In this document: piece after piece, positions 19,290 to 27,078 of the stretch
Numbering within the stretch: the first letter of the stretch is position 1
Layout of the letters: each line of letters begins with the position of its first letter
Source of the DNA: Mesorhizobium sp. PAMC28654
GTDB lineage: Bacteria; Pseudomonadota; Alphaproteobacteria; Rhizobiales; Rhizobiaceae
Direction: 5' to 3'
Assembly (NCBI RefSeq): GCF_020616515.1
Contig: NZ_CP085135.1
Coordinates: forward strand, 3,100,001 to 3,164,000
Length of the DNA stretch: 64,000 nt
Notes under the pieces: generated by a model
The model's input: only the letters and a program-made list of their open reading frames with translations
Told to the model about the DNA's origin: nothing
Database searches by the model: none
Made by a program: the position numbers and the translations under genes

Positions 19290-19948
19290 TGAACATACCC
19301 AAGCTGGTTATCTTCGATTGCGACGGTGTTCTGGTCGATACCGAGAACCTCGCCAATCGACGCCTCGCCGAATGGCTGACCGCCGCCGGCTTTCCGACAA
19401 GCTTCGAATATTGCCGCAAGCATTTTTCCGGCCGCAGCATGGTCTCCGTGCAAAAGGAGATCGAAGCGCAGACCGAGGTCAGGCTCGGCGCTGATTTCGT
19501 CGAGCGCTGGAATGCCGGCCTGCCCGACCTGTTCGCGCACGGGGTCGAAGCCATCCCGCATGTTCGGGAGTTCGTCGAAGCGGTGCGCGCGGCCGGCATC
19601 GCCTATTGCGTCGCCACCTCGGCGAGGGTTTCGAAAATGCACATCACGCTTGGCCAGACCGGGCTGTTGCCGCTGTTCGAACATGCGCTGTTCAGTGCCA
19701 CAATGGTCGGGCGCGGCAAGCCGTTTCCCGATCTCTTCCTGCATGCGGCTGAAACGATGGGGTTCGCGCCCGCCGATTGCATCGTCATCGAGGACAGCGT
19801 CGCTGGAACGCAAGCGGGCGTCGCCGCCGGCATGCGGGTGTTTTCCTACCATGGCGATCCGCATTCCGACCGAGACGGGCTGGTTGAAGCCGGCGGTGTG
19901 TTGTTCGACGACATGCGCGAACTGGCCGGACTGGTGCCTATCCACTGA
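19289..19948 (+). CDS. HAD-superfamily hydrolase (beta-phosphoglucomutase/phosphatase type)
   Basis: A 219-residue protein with the nucleophile motif IFDCDGVLVDTE, the motif II region VATSAR, Lys in GKPFPDLF (motif III) and the acidic pair in VIEDSVAGTQAG (motif IV). A cap domain lies between motifs I and II. Such proteins are cytoplasmic phosphatases for small phosphosugars or nucleotides, or phosphomutases. Coupling to dut may point to nucleotide clean-up, but this is only contextual. Confidence 0.88.
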   Translation: MNIPKLVIFDCDGVLVDTENLANRRLAEWLTAAGFPTSFEYCRKHFSGRSMVSVQKEIEAQTEVRLGADFVERWNAGLPDLFAHGVEAIPHVREFVEAVRAAGIAYCVATSARVSKMHITLGQTGLLPLFEHALFSATMVGRGKPFPDLFLHAAETMGFAPADCIVIEDSVAGTQAGVAAGMRVFSYHGDPHSDRDGLVEAGGVLFDDMRELAGLVPIH

Positions 19949-20103
19949 CCTGATCAGCTTTTATCTGCCCGAGCTTTCCGAACTGCAGAATAGAATGGCA
20001 GGAGACAACGCGAAATGCTTCTGCGCCAATCGCATTCGTTTGCCCAGCGCATGGCGGCAGGATAAAACCCTTTCCATCACTCAGCACATGATGGGAAGCT
20101 TCC

Positions 20104-20907
20104 ATGGACAAGGGCAAGACCTTTCGTGACCTGCATGCCTCGACCTTCGTCATGCCCAATCCCTGGGATATCGGCACCACGAAGCTGCTCGGCTCCTTCG
20201 GTTTCAAGGCGCTGGCGACAACCAGCGCCGGCTTTGCCTTTTCGCGCGGCCTGCCCGACGGCGCTGTGACGTTCGAAGCCATGATCCACCATTGCCGCGA
20301 GGTGACGACAGCGACCAGCCTGCCGGTTTCAGCCGATCTGGAAAGAGGCAAGGGCGACAGCGCGACAAGTGCCGCGGAAACCATCTTCGCCGCCGAGGCG
20401 GCTGGCCTTGCCGGCTGCTCGATCGAAGACCATGGCGACGACCCGGACAAGCCGATCTATGATTTCTCGCATGCCGTCGAGCGTGTCGCGGCGGCCGCTG
20501 AGGCGGCGCGGGCGCTGAAGCGCGATTTCGTCTTCACCGCGCGGGTCGAGAATTTTCTGTGGGGCAAGCCCGACATCGACGACACGATCAAGCGCCTGCA
20601 GGCTTTCGAGAAAGCGGGCGCCGATGTGCTCTACGCACCGGGCATCAACGACATCGAAACCGTGCGGACCATCTGTTCGGCGGTGACAAGGCCAGTCAAT
20701 GTCATGGCGCGGCCCGGCTTCACGATCGCCGATCTTGCCCAGGCAGGCGTCAAGCGCATCTCGCTCGGACCATGGCTCACCAATTTCACCTTCGGCATGC
20801 TGGAGACGGCGTCGCGCGAAATCCAGCAGGATGGCACCTTCGGCTTCACCCGCGCCGCCACGCCTTTCGGCAAGCTGCAGGAACTGTTTTCAAAGTCCAA
20901 CGCATGA
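20104..20907 (+). CDS. Isocitrate lyase/PEP mutase-family protein
   Basis: A 267-residue TIM-barrel protein. It has MPNPWDIGTTKLLGSFGFKALATTSAGFA at the N-terminus, VSADLERGKG for metal binding, GCSIEDHG and FVFTARVENF. This arrangement matches the PEP mutase/ICL superfamily branch of oxaloacetate decarboxylases and carboxyvinyl-phosphonate-like enzymes. The longer catalytic KKCGH loop of isocitrate lyase is absent. The last codons overlap the next gene by ATGA, indicating co-translation with the hydroxyproline dehydratase, so it may act on a derived 2-oxo acid; the exact reaction is not known. Confidence 0.85.
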   Translation: MDKGKTFRDLHASTFVMPNPWDIGTTKLLGSFGFKALATTSAGFAFSRGLPDGAVTFEAMIHHCREVTTATSLPVSADLERGKGDSATSAAETIFAAEAAGLAGCSIEDHGDDPDKPIYDFSHAVERVAAAAEAARALKRDFVFTARVENFLWGKPDIDDTIKRLQAFEKAGADVLYAPGINDIETVRTICSAVTRPVNVMARPGFTIADLAQAGVKRISLGPWLTNFTFGMLETASREIQQDGTFGFTRAATPFGKLQELFSKSNA

Positions 20908-21902
20908 CGTTCACTGTCGTCGACATGCATACAGGTGGCGAGCCGCTGCGGATCGTCACCGGCGGCTATCCGGACATCCCCAGGGGCACGATCCTCGAAA
21001 AACGCGCCTATGTGCGAGACCATCTCGACCGTCTGCGCAAAATTCTGATCTTCGAGCCGCGCGGACACTACGACATGTACGGCGCGCTGCTGGTCGAACC
21101 CGATCTGCCCGGTGCCGACCTTGCCGTGCTGTTCATGCACAATGAAGGCTATTCCACCATGTGCGGCCACGCCATCATCGCGCTCGGCCGCTACGCCGTC
21201 GACGAGGGGCTGGTGGCGAAGCAGGAGCCCGTGACGACTGTCAAGATCGAGGCGCCATGCGGGCTTATCGTGGCTTCGGTGGAGGTGAAGGACGGCAAGG
21301 CGGGCGCGGTGTCGTTCGCGAGCGTGCCGGCTTTTCTGTTCGCCCGCGACCAGACGATCGACCTCGCGGGCTTCGGTCCGATCGGCTTCGACGTCGCCTA
21401 TGGCGGCGCCTTCTACGCGCTGGCCGATTGCCACCAGTTCGGGCTGGAGTTCGGCCGCGACCGCGTGCGTGATTTCGTCGATGCGGCAACTGCACTGACG
21501 AACAAACTGAAGGCCGAATTCCCGCTATCGCACCCCGACCACCCCGACCTTGCCTTTCTTTACGGCACCATACTGACCGACGGCCGGGACGCGTTTTCCG
21601 ATGAGCAAACGAAGAACATCTGTGTCTTCGCGGAGGCCGAGGTCGACCGATCGCCAACCGGCTCAGGCGTCACGGCGCGGTTGGCGGCGATGCACGCCAA
21701 GGGCGAGATCGGGATCGGGCAGACAAGAGTGTTCGAAAGCATCGCCGGCTCGCGCTTTTCCGGCGCCGTGGCGCGAACAACGAGGACCGGTCCGCATGAT
21801 GCCATCATCGCCCGTGTCGGCGGCCGCGCATATTATTCCGGAAAGGCCGAATTCATCGTCGAAGCCGATGATGAGCTCGGACGCGGATTTCTCCTGCGCT
21901 GA
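20904..21902 (+). CDS. Proline racemase-superfamily enzyme, probable trans-3-hydroxy-L-proline dehydratase
   Basis: A 332-residue protein of the proline racemase family (DMHTGGEPLRIV at the start). The first catalytic residue is Cys87 in MCGHA. The second position, Cys in racemases and 4-hydroxyproline epimerases, is Thr252 in SPTGSG. The Cys/Thr pair is the known mark of trans-3-hydroxy-L-proline dehydratases, which yield delta-1-pyrroline-2-carboxylate. The ATG at 20904 overlaps the upstream stop. No reductase for the pyrroline product is seen nearby. Confidence 0.88.
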   Translation: MTFTVVDMHTGGEPLRIVTGGYPDIPRGTILEKRAYVRDHLDRLRKILIFEPRGHYDMYGALLVEPDLPGADLAVLFMHNEGYSTMCGHAIIALGRYAVDEGLVAKQEPVTTVKIEAPCGLIVASVEVKDGKAGAVSFASVPAFLFARDQTIDLAGFGPIGFDVAYGGAFYALADCHQFGLEFGRDRVRDFVDAATALTNKLKAEFPLSHPDHPDLAFLYGTILTDGRDAFSDEQTKNICVFAEAEVDRSPTGSGVTARLAAMHAKGEIGIGQTRVFESIAGSRFSGAVARTTRTGPHDAIIARVGGRAYYSGKAEFIVEADDELGRGFLLR

Positions 21903-21910
21903 GCTTCGGG

Positions 21911-22606
21911 TCAGTTCATTTCCCGCGCCGAGATCGCCTTGTGAAGGTGCACCATCATGGCGGCGGCAAACAGCGGCGTCAGCAGGTTGAGCAACGGCAC
22001 GGCAAGACACGCGGCGATCACCAGACCGGCAAGGAAAACCGTACCGGAATGTCTCTTGCGCAACGCCCTCGCCTCGTCCTCGGGGCGAAAGCGCATTGCG
22101 GCGAATTCGAAGAACTCGCGCCCGAGCAGATAGCCGTTGACGACGAAGAAGGCGACGATGTTGATGCCCGGCACCAAGAGAAGCAGCAATGCCACGACGT
22201 TGCCGAGGATAACGACGCCCAGGAACCTTAGGGACAGCACCAGCGAGCGCAGTGTCGGCACGGCGCGGCCTGGCGGATCATTGGGGTAATCGGTACGCTC
22301 GACCACTTCGGCGATGTCGTCGAGGAACAGGCCGGCGACGATCGCCGTCACCGGCGCCACCAGCAGCGCCAGTCCCCCAGCAAGACTTATCCCAACGAGC
22401 ACCGCCCCCAGCCACCCGGCCCAGGACGGCAGGCCTGGCAGGAGCGTGTCGATCCATTCCCAGGCCAGCCATTCGAAAAACCCCTTGATGCCGAACCATA
22501 GCCCCACGAGCGCCAGCAGGGTCAGCCCCAGCGTCTTCAGGAATACGCTTCGGAATTCGGGCGACAGCAGTCGGCTGGCGGCGGCACGGGCGGCGTCGAG
22601 GATCAC
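21911..22606 (-). CDS. CysZ/EI24-family membrane protein
   Basis: A 231-residue protein with about four transmembrane segments: LTLLALVGLWFGIKGF, a Gly/Ala-rich pair near residues 65-90, VVILGNVVALLLLLVPGINI, and a C-terminal VFLAGLVIAACLAVPLLNLL. The motif PGINIVAFFVVNGYLLGREFFE is characteristic of the EI24/CysZ fold. E. coli CysZ imports sulfate; alphaproteobacterial members are often uncharacterised. There is no cys gene in the neighbourhood, so a sulfate role is not assured. Confidence 0.82.
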   Translation of the reverse strand: MILDAARAAASRLLSPEFRSVFLKTLGLTLLALVGLWFGIKGFFEWLAWEWIDTLLPGLPSWAGWLGAVLVGISLAGGLALLVAPVTAIVAGLFLDDIAEVVERTDYPNDPPGRAVPTLRSLVLSLRFLGVVILGNVVALLLLLVPGINIVAFFVVNGYLLGREFFEFAAMRFRPEDEARALRKRHSGTVFLAGLVIAACLAVPLLNLLTPLFAAAMMVHLHKAISAREMN

Positions 22607-22679
22607 GGCGTTTTTTCAACCTGTGTCGGAGGAGACGCCTCCGAGATAGGCAGCGCAAGCCGCGAGCGCAACCTTGCTA

Positions 22680-23733
22680 GAGCAGAATCTGATCATTCCG
22701 GCTCATATCCTGTTGCGGCGAAGTAGTTGGCGCACTCGGTTGGTGTGAAGCAAGGCAGTGCGGCGCTGATGGTATCCCACAATTCCGCGACGGTTCGTGC
22801 GGCGGCTTTGCGTAGAATCGATTTCAGCTTGGAAAAGGCGTTCTCGATCGGGTTGAAGTCGGGGGAATAGGGCGGGAGGAACATCATCCTTGCGCCGGTT
22901 GCTTCGATCGCCACACGGGCGGCTGCGCTTTTGTGCGCCGGCAGGTTGTCGAGGATCACGACATCGTCGGGCCGCAGCGTCGGCACGAGAACCTGCTCGA
23001 CATAGGCGACAAACCATTCGCCAGTCATCGGGCCGTCCAGGACCATTGGCGCGGTCATGCCAGTGAGGCGCAGGGCGCCGGTGAACGTCGTCGTCTTCCA
23101 ATGGCCATGCGGGATTGGCGATCGGCACCGCATCCCGCGCTTCGTGCGCCCCCGCAGTCGAGCCATCTTTGTCGAGGCTCCGGTCTCGTCGATGAAGACC
23201 AGATGCTCGGGATCAAGATCGGGCTGGGCGTCGAACCAGGCGTTTCGTCGCGCCGCCACGTCTGGCCGCTCCTGCTCGCTGGCGTGCGCCGTTTTTTTTG
23301 AAGGTCATGGAGTGACGATCGAGAAACCGCCAGATCGTGCTCGTCGCAAACGACGCGCCATGCTCCTGTCGCAGCAACTCGGCGAGTTCGACCAGCGTGA
23401 TGTCCACCCGCCTCTCGATCGCCGCCAGGATGATGTCGCGATACGCTTCAACGCGGTGGGACCGCCTGTCGCCGCCCTGCGGCTTTGCGCAGGTGGCTCC
23501 GGTCTCGCGCCATTCCCGGACCCAACGCACCGAGCTTGCCGCCGCCACGCCAAATCGCGCCGCTGCCGCCCGTCGCGACAGGCCGCCATCAACCGCTGCG
23601 ACCACCCGAGCCCGCAAATCTTCCGATAAGGATTTCGCCATGCCATGCCGGCCTCCGAATCCAGCAGATATGCTGAATCAGATTTCCAATCCCAACGAAA
23701 CCCCTATCGATTCTATCCGCTCGGATTTTGCTC
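22680..23733 (-). mobile_element. IS630-family insertion sequence
   Basis: A 1054-bp element read from its ends. The left end is GAGCAGAATCTGATC and the right end (complemented) GAGCAAAATCCGAGC, imperfect inverted repeats each next to TA (22678-22679 and 23734-23735), the target duplicated by IS630/Tc1-type elements. It holds one two-frame transposase gene. The right end lies directly against the stop codon of the neighbouring broken EamA gene, with the TA duplication inside that TAG. Confidence 0.85.
22693..23641 (-). CDS. IS630 transposase in two frames (slippery A8)
   Basis: The first frame (23641 to 23213) encodes a helix-turn-helix region, with the start AKSLSEDLRARVVAAVDGG. The second frame (to 22693) encodes the DDE catalytic part with VFIDETGAS, VVILDNLPAHKS and LPPYSPDFNPIENAFSKLK. 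The second frame is +1 relative to the first. They meet at eight consecutive A residues on the minus strand (23292-23299); with seven the gene would be continuous. Many IS630 elements make the full transposase by frameshifting or transcriptional slippage at such a run, so this may be programmed. Confidence 0.85.
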
Positions 23734-24634
23734 TAGCGGGCGAGCGCCGGCTTGCGAACGGGAATGGTCATCGCCGCGACGCCGGCGACGACAAAACCCA
23801 TCCCCAGCCATGCGTTGGAACCAAGGCTTTCGCCGAGGAAGATGGCGCCGATGCCGACGCCGATCGGCACGCGCAGATAGGCTTGCGAGGTGGTGCCGAC
23901 GGAGCCCAAAGTATGGATGAGGCGGAAATAGATGCAGAAGGCCAGCGCGGTGGAAAATACCGACAGGCCGAGCAGAGCCAGGATCGAAGCCATCGACGGC
24001 GCCAGCGTCCATGGCTGGTCGACCACAGGCTCAAGGGCACGAGCATGACGGCACCGCAAACCATGGAACCGGCGGCCGGGAGCATCGGATCAAGGCCCTT
24101 GAAGCCGCGCCCGAAAATGGCTGCGCCCGCATAGCTGATCGTCGCCGCGACGATGGCAAGCTGCGCCCACAATTGGTGACCTATGCCACTGAGCGCCTGG
24201 GTGCCGACGATCAGGCTTATTCCGGCTATGCCCGCGCCGACGCCAATCAGCTTGCGCATGGTCACCGGCTCATGGCGGGTGATGAGGGCGGTGAGCAGGA
24301 AGGTGAAGATCGGCGACGTCGCATTGAGGATCGTGGCGAGGCCCGCGTCAACCGAGCGCTCGGCGGCGGCGACCAGGGTGAAGGGCACGACACTGTTGAG
24401 ACATGCCTGGAAGGCGAAGCGTCGCCAGCTTTCCGCATCGCGCGGCATGGTCAGCCCGCGCCAGCGGATGATCGCAACGAGGATGGCGCCGGCGATCAGG
24501 GTCCTGGCGGCGATCAGCGTTATCGGCGGGATCGTCTCGACGCCGATCTTGATGAACGTATAGGAGGCGCCCCAAAGCACAGCCAGCACGAGCAGCAGTG
24601 CGAGGTCGGTGGTCATATCGTTCTTGGCAGGCAT
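23733..24634 (-). pseudogene. EamA/DMT transporter gene broken by a frameshift, next to IS630
   Basis: From the ATG at 24634 (PAKNDMTTDLALLLVLAVLWG) the frame encodes a normal N-terminal EamA half and about eight helices up to GSMVCGAVMLVPLSLW. The remaining part, VVDQPWTLAPSMASILALLG to the stop, is in the -1 frame. Joining them needs one extra base at about 24024-24031, giving a family-typical protein of about 300 residues. The stop codon carries the IS630 target duplication, so the original 3' end may also have been changed. It is either a true pseudogene or a one-base sequence error. Confidence 0.8.
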
Positions 24635-24858
24635 GGCGGGGCCTTCGGACTGTGATCGGTACGCCGCGTTGTAGGCACCGCCGGGGCGAAATGCTTCTAC
24701 CACGGTCGAATAATGATGACGCCTCACCCGGCATGCATGCCTGGACACCAGGTCGATTCCGATTTTCGGGATCAGCGCTAGGCAAACCCATTCCAAATCG
24801 CTAGACCCGCGCCCGGCCGGCGTGGCAGAAAGCCGGCGGGTTCTTGGCGGAGAAATTG

Positions 24859-25851
24859 ATGCCGGATTATGACGTGCTTTGCATCGGCAACGCGATTGTC
24901 GACATCATCGCCCAGTGCGACGAGGCGTTCCTCGAGACCAACGGCATCATCAAGGGCGCGATGAACCTCATCGATACAAAACGCGCCGAATTGCTCTACA
25001 GCCGCATGGGCCCAGCGATCGAAGCCTCCGGCGGCAGCGCCGGCAACACGGCGGCGGGCATCGCCAGCTTCGGTGGCCGCGCCGCCTTCTTCGGCAAGGT
25101 TTCCAGCGATGCGCTCGGCGAAATCTACGCGCACGACATCCATGCGCAGGGCGTCGCCTTCGACACCAGGCCGCTCAATGGCGAGCCGCCGACGGCGCGC
25201 TCGATGATCTTCGTGACACCGGACGGCGAGCGCTCGATGAACACCTATCTCGGCGCCTGCGTCGAGCTTGGGCCGGAGGATGTCGAGGCCGACAAGGCTT
25301 CCGGCGCCAAGGTCACCTATTTCGAGGGCTATCTGTGGGATCCGCCCCGCGCCAAGGAGGCGATTCGGCAGACGGCCAAGCTCGCCCACGCCGCCGGCCG
25401 CGAAGTGTCGATGACACTGTCGGATTCGTTCTGCGTCGACCGCTATCGCGACGAGTTCCTCGAGCTGATGCGCTCGGGCACCGTCGACATCGTCTTCGCC
25501 AACAGCCACGAGATCAAATCGCTGTACCAGACCTCATCCTTCGAGGACGCGCTGGCGCTGATCCGCAAGGATTGCAAGATCGCCGCCGTGACGCGCTCGG
25601 AAAAGGGCTCGGTCATCGTGCGCGGCGACGAGACCGTCATCATCAAGGCGACGACGATCCGGGAACTGGTCGACACCACCGGCGCCGGCGACCTCTATGC
25701 CGCAGGCTTCCTGCATGGCTACACACAGGGCCGCGACCTGCAAGCCTGCGGCGACCTCGGCTCGCTGGCCGCCGGACTGGTGATCCAGCAGATTGGGCCA
25801 AGGCCAAGGCAGAATCTGCGCCACGAGGCCGAACGGGCGGGATTGCTGTAA
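24859..25851 (+). CDS. PfkB-family carbohydrate/adenosine kinase
   Basis: A 330-residue ribokinase-type kinase. PfkB signature 1 appears as GGSAGNTAAGIASFGG and signature 2 as DTTGAGDLYAAGFLHG, with the catalytic base Asp in GAGD. The N-terminus YDVLCIGNAIVDII is typical of the alphaproteobacterial adenosine-kinase-like group. GGCGGAG precedes the ATG at 24859; a TTG five codons earlier is less likely. The substrate could be adenosine or a sugar; sequence alone does not decide. Confidence 0.9.
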   Translation: MPDYDVLCIGNAIVDIIAQCDEAFLETNGIIKGAMNLIDTKRAELLYSRMGPAIEASGGSAGNTAAGIASFGGRAAFFGKVSSDALGEIYAHDIHAQGVAFDTRPLNGEPPTARSMIFVTPDGERSMNTYLGACVELGPEDVEADKASGAKVTYFEGYLWDPPRAKEAIRQTAKLAHAAGREVSMTLSDSFCVDRYRDEFLELMRSGTVDIVFANSHEIKSLYQTSSFEDALALIRKDCKIAAVTRSEKGSVIVRGDETVIIKATTIRELVDTTGAGDLYAAGFLHGYTQGRDLQACGDLGSLAAGLVIQQIGPRPRQNLRHEAERAGLL

Positions 25852-26280
25852 GGCCTATCCGCCTCCTCTCCGTAAGGTGAGACGCGCTCCGCCTGGTCAA
25901 CGAGATACCAATCTCCTGGCCTTTCGAGCTTCGAACGGTGAAGGCGCATCGCTTTCATGGTTCGTAGTCCCTTCGTCGGAGTTCGGGGCGCGATCAATTG
26001 GTTTCGGAACCATCGGCCCGCCGTCGTTTGTCTGTCACACATGGCACCTACACGCGAATGAAGCTCGGGGCGCGTAGACTGACATGCGCGCCGCGAGTCG
26101 ATTGGCCCGGGGGTGTCCGGCCGTAGTGTCGTGGGGTAAAACAATGCGAGATACAGATCGCGCGCTTGCGCGCATCGGTAGCAATTGCCGTTGCCGATCA
26201 TCTGGATAGGCGTTCTTCCCATATAGGCGTTCGGCCGTATCAGCACTCCTGCAACGCGTGGCGGCTTGCAAGGATAATGC
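25852..26280. other. Gene-free 429-bp interval
   Basis: No convincing coding region. It holds a degenerate copy of the hairpin element (ATCTCCTGGCCTTTCGAGCTTCGAACG, 25910-25937) and two direct TAGGCGTTC repeats near 26206 and 26223. A ribosome binding site AAGGATA for the next gene lies at its end. No promoter could be assigned with confidence. Confidence 0.5.
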
Positions 26281-27003
26281 ATGACCAAATTTCAAAACAG
26301 TTCGGATGAAATCCGACACCATGAATTCGCAACTGTCGTCGCAAAGGAAGTGGAGCGCCTGCTGGTTCAACGCAATGAGGTCGTTGACGCCCATACGTTG
26401 GCCACCGCCGGCAAGATCGCCGGCAGCGTCGCCGCGGCCGTAACGTCCCTTTCGCCCAGACATCAACGTGCCATCGACGCCATCCAGGGCGACCTGGCCG
26501 GCCTGGCGTCGAAGTTCGTGCGAACACTCGCCGTCGAAGCCACGCGCCGCAACGAGGCGAAGATCGCCGGCCTGGAGCAGGCCCCAATCGTTACGGAACC
26601 GATACCTGCCGTGGTGGCCGTGCCCTCAAGCCAGCGCAAACAGACCGACGATTTCGAATCGATGCTTATCGAAGACTGGGCGGGCCTCGTCGCTGGATCG
26701 ACCTATCTGGAAGAGAATTTGCACATCGCGCGGTCGACGTTACATCGTTGGCAAAAGCGCAATGATGTCGTTGCCCTGAGAACGGGCGGCCGCAAGCATG
26801 TGTTCCCGCTTGCGCAGTTCGTCGATGGCCGGCCGGTCGCGGGTATCAGCGACGTACAGTCCGCCATCACGAATCCCAGGCTTGCCTGGTTCTGGCTAAC
26901 ACGCCCCTCGGCGCATCTAGAGGGCCGCGTTCCCCTCGACATGCTCAGGCAGGATCTGGTTGCAGAGGTCGCCGCAGCGGCCCGCGCGTTTTCAGCGGGC
27001 TGA
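26281..27003 (+). CDS. Orphan Xre/MbcA/ParS-like (DUF2384-type) protein with HTH-like segment
   Basis: A 240-residue protein. Residues 1-110 are helical and polar. Around residues 145-185 lies a helix-turn-helix or excisionase-like stretch, STLHRWQKRNDVVALRTGGR. The C-terminal part, NPRLAWFWLTRPSAHLEGRV then PLDMLRQ, resembles the toxin-binding domain of MbcA/ParS antitoxins (DUF2384), whose usual form is NPxLGGxxPLDLL. Such antitoxins normally precede a RES-type toxin, but here the next gene is convergent maeB, so no partner is visible. Base use is like its neighbours. Family placement is an inference from the C-terminal motif. Confidence 0.65.
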   Translation: MTKFQNSSDEIRHHEFATVVAKEVERLLVQRNEVVDAHTLATAGKIAGSVAAAVTSLSPRHQRAIDAIQGDLAGLASKFVRTLAVEATRRNEAKIAGLEQAPIVTEPIPAVVAVPSSQRKQTDDFESMLIEDWAGLVAGSTYLEENLHIARSTLHRWQKRNDVVALRTGGRKHVFPLAQFVDGRPVAGISDVQSAITNPRLAWFWLTRPSAHLEGRVPLDMLRQDLVAEVAAAARAFSAG

Positions 27004-27033
27004 ATTCAGCCGACCATTCGTCTTGCCTCGCTC

Positions 27034-27057
27034 GAAAAGCCAAATCGGTGGCTTTTC
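27034..27057 (+). terminator. Hairpin between convergent genes (possible terminator)
   Basis: A perfect 9-bp stem GAAAAGCCA/TGGCTTTTC with an AATCGG loop, 30 bases after the orphan DUF2384-type gene and just before the maeB stop. It is related to the hairpin at 12543-12568. The T run inside the right arm could aid termination. Confidence 0.5.
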
Positions 27058-27078
27058 ATCCGCTTCGCGGAACGTTCG

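Noticed and set aside
23641..23733. CRISPR-like or other array at the right end of IS630
   Set aside because: The short ATC/GATT repeats there are parts of imperfect IS ends, not regularly spaced units.
25852..26280. Possible small RNA or tRNA in the gene-free interval
   Set aside because: No cloverleaf, T-loop sequence or strong terminator could be read; only weak repeats are seen.
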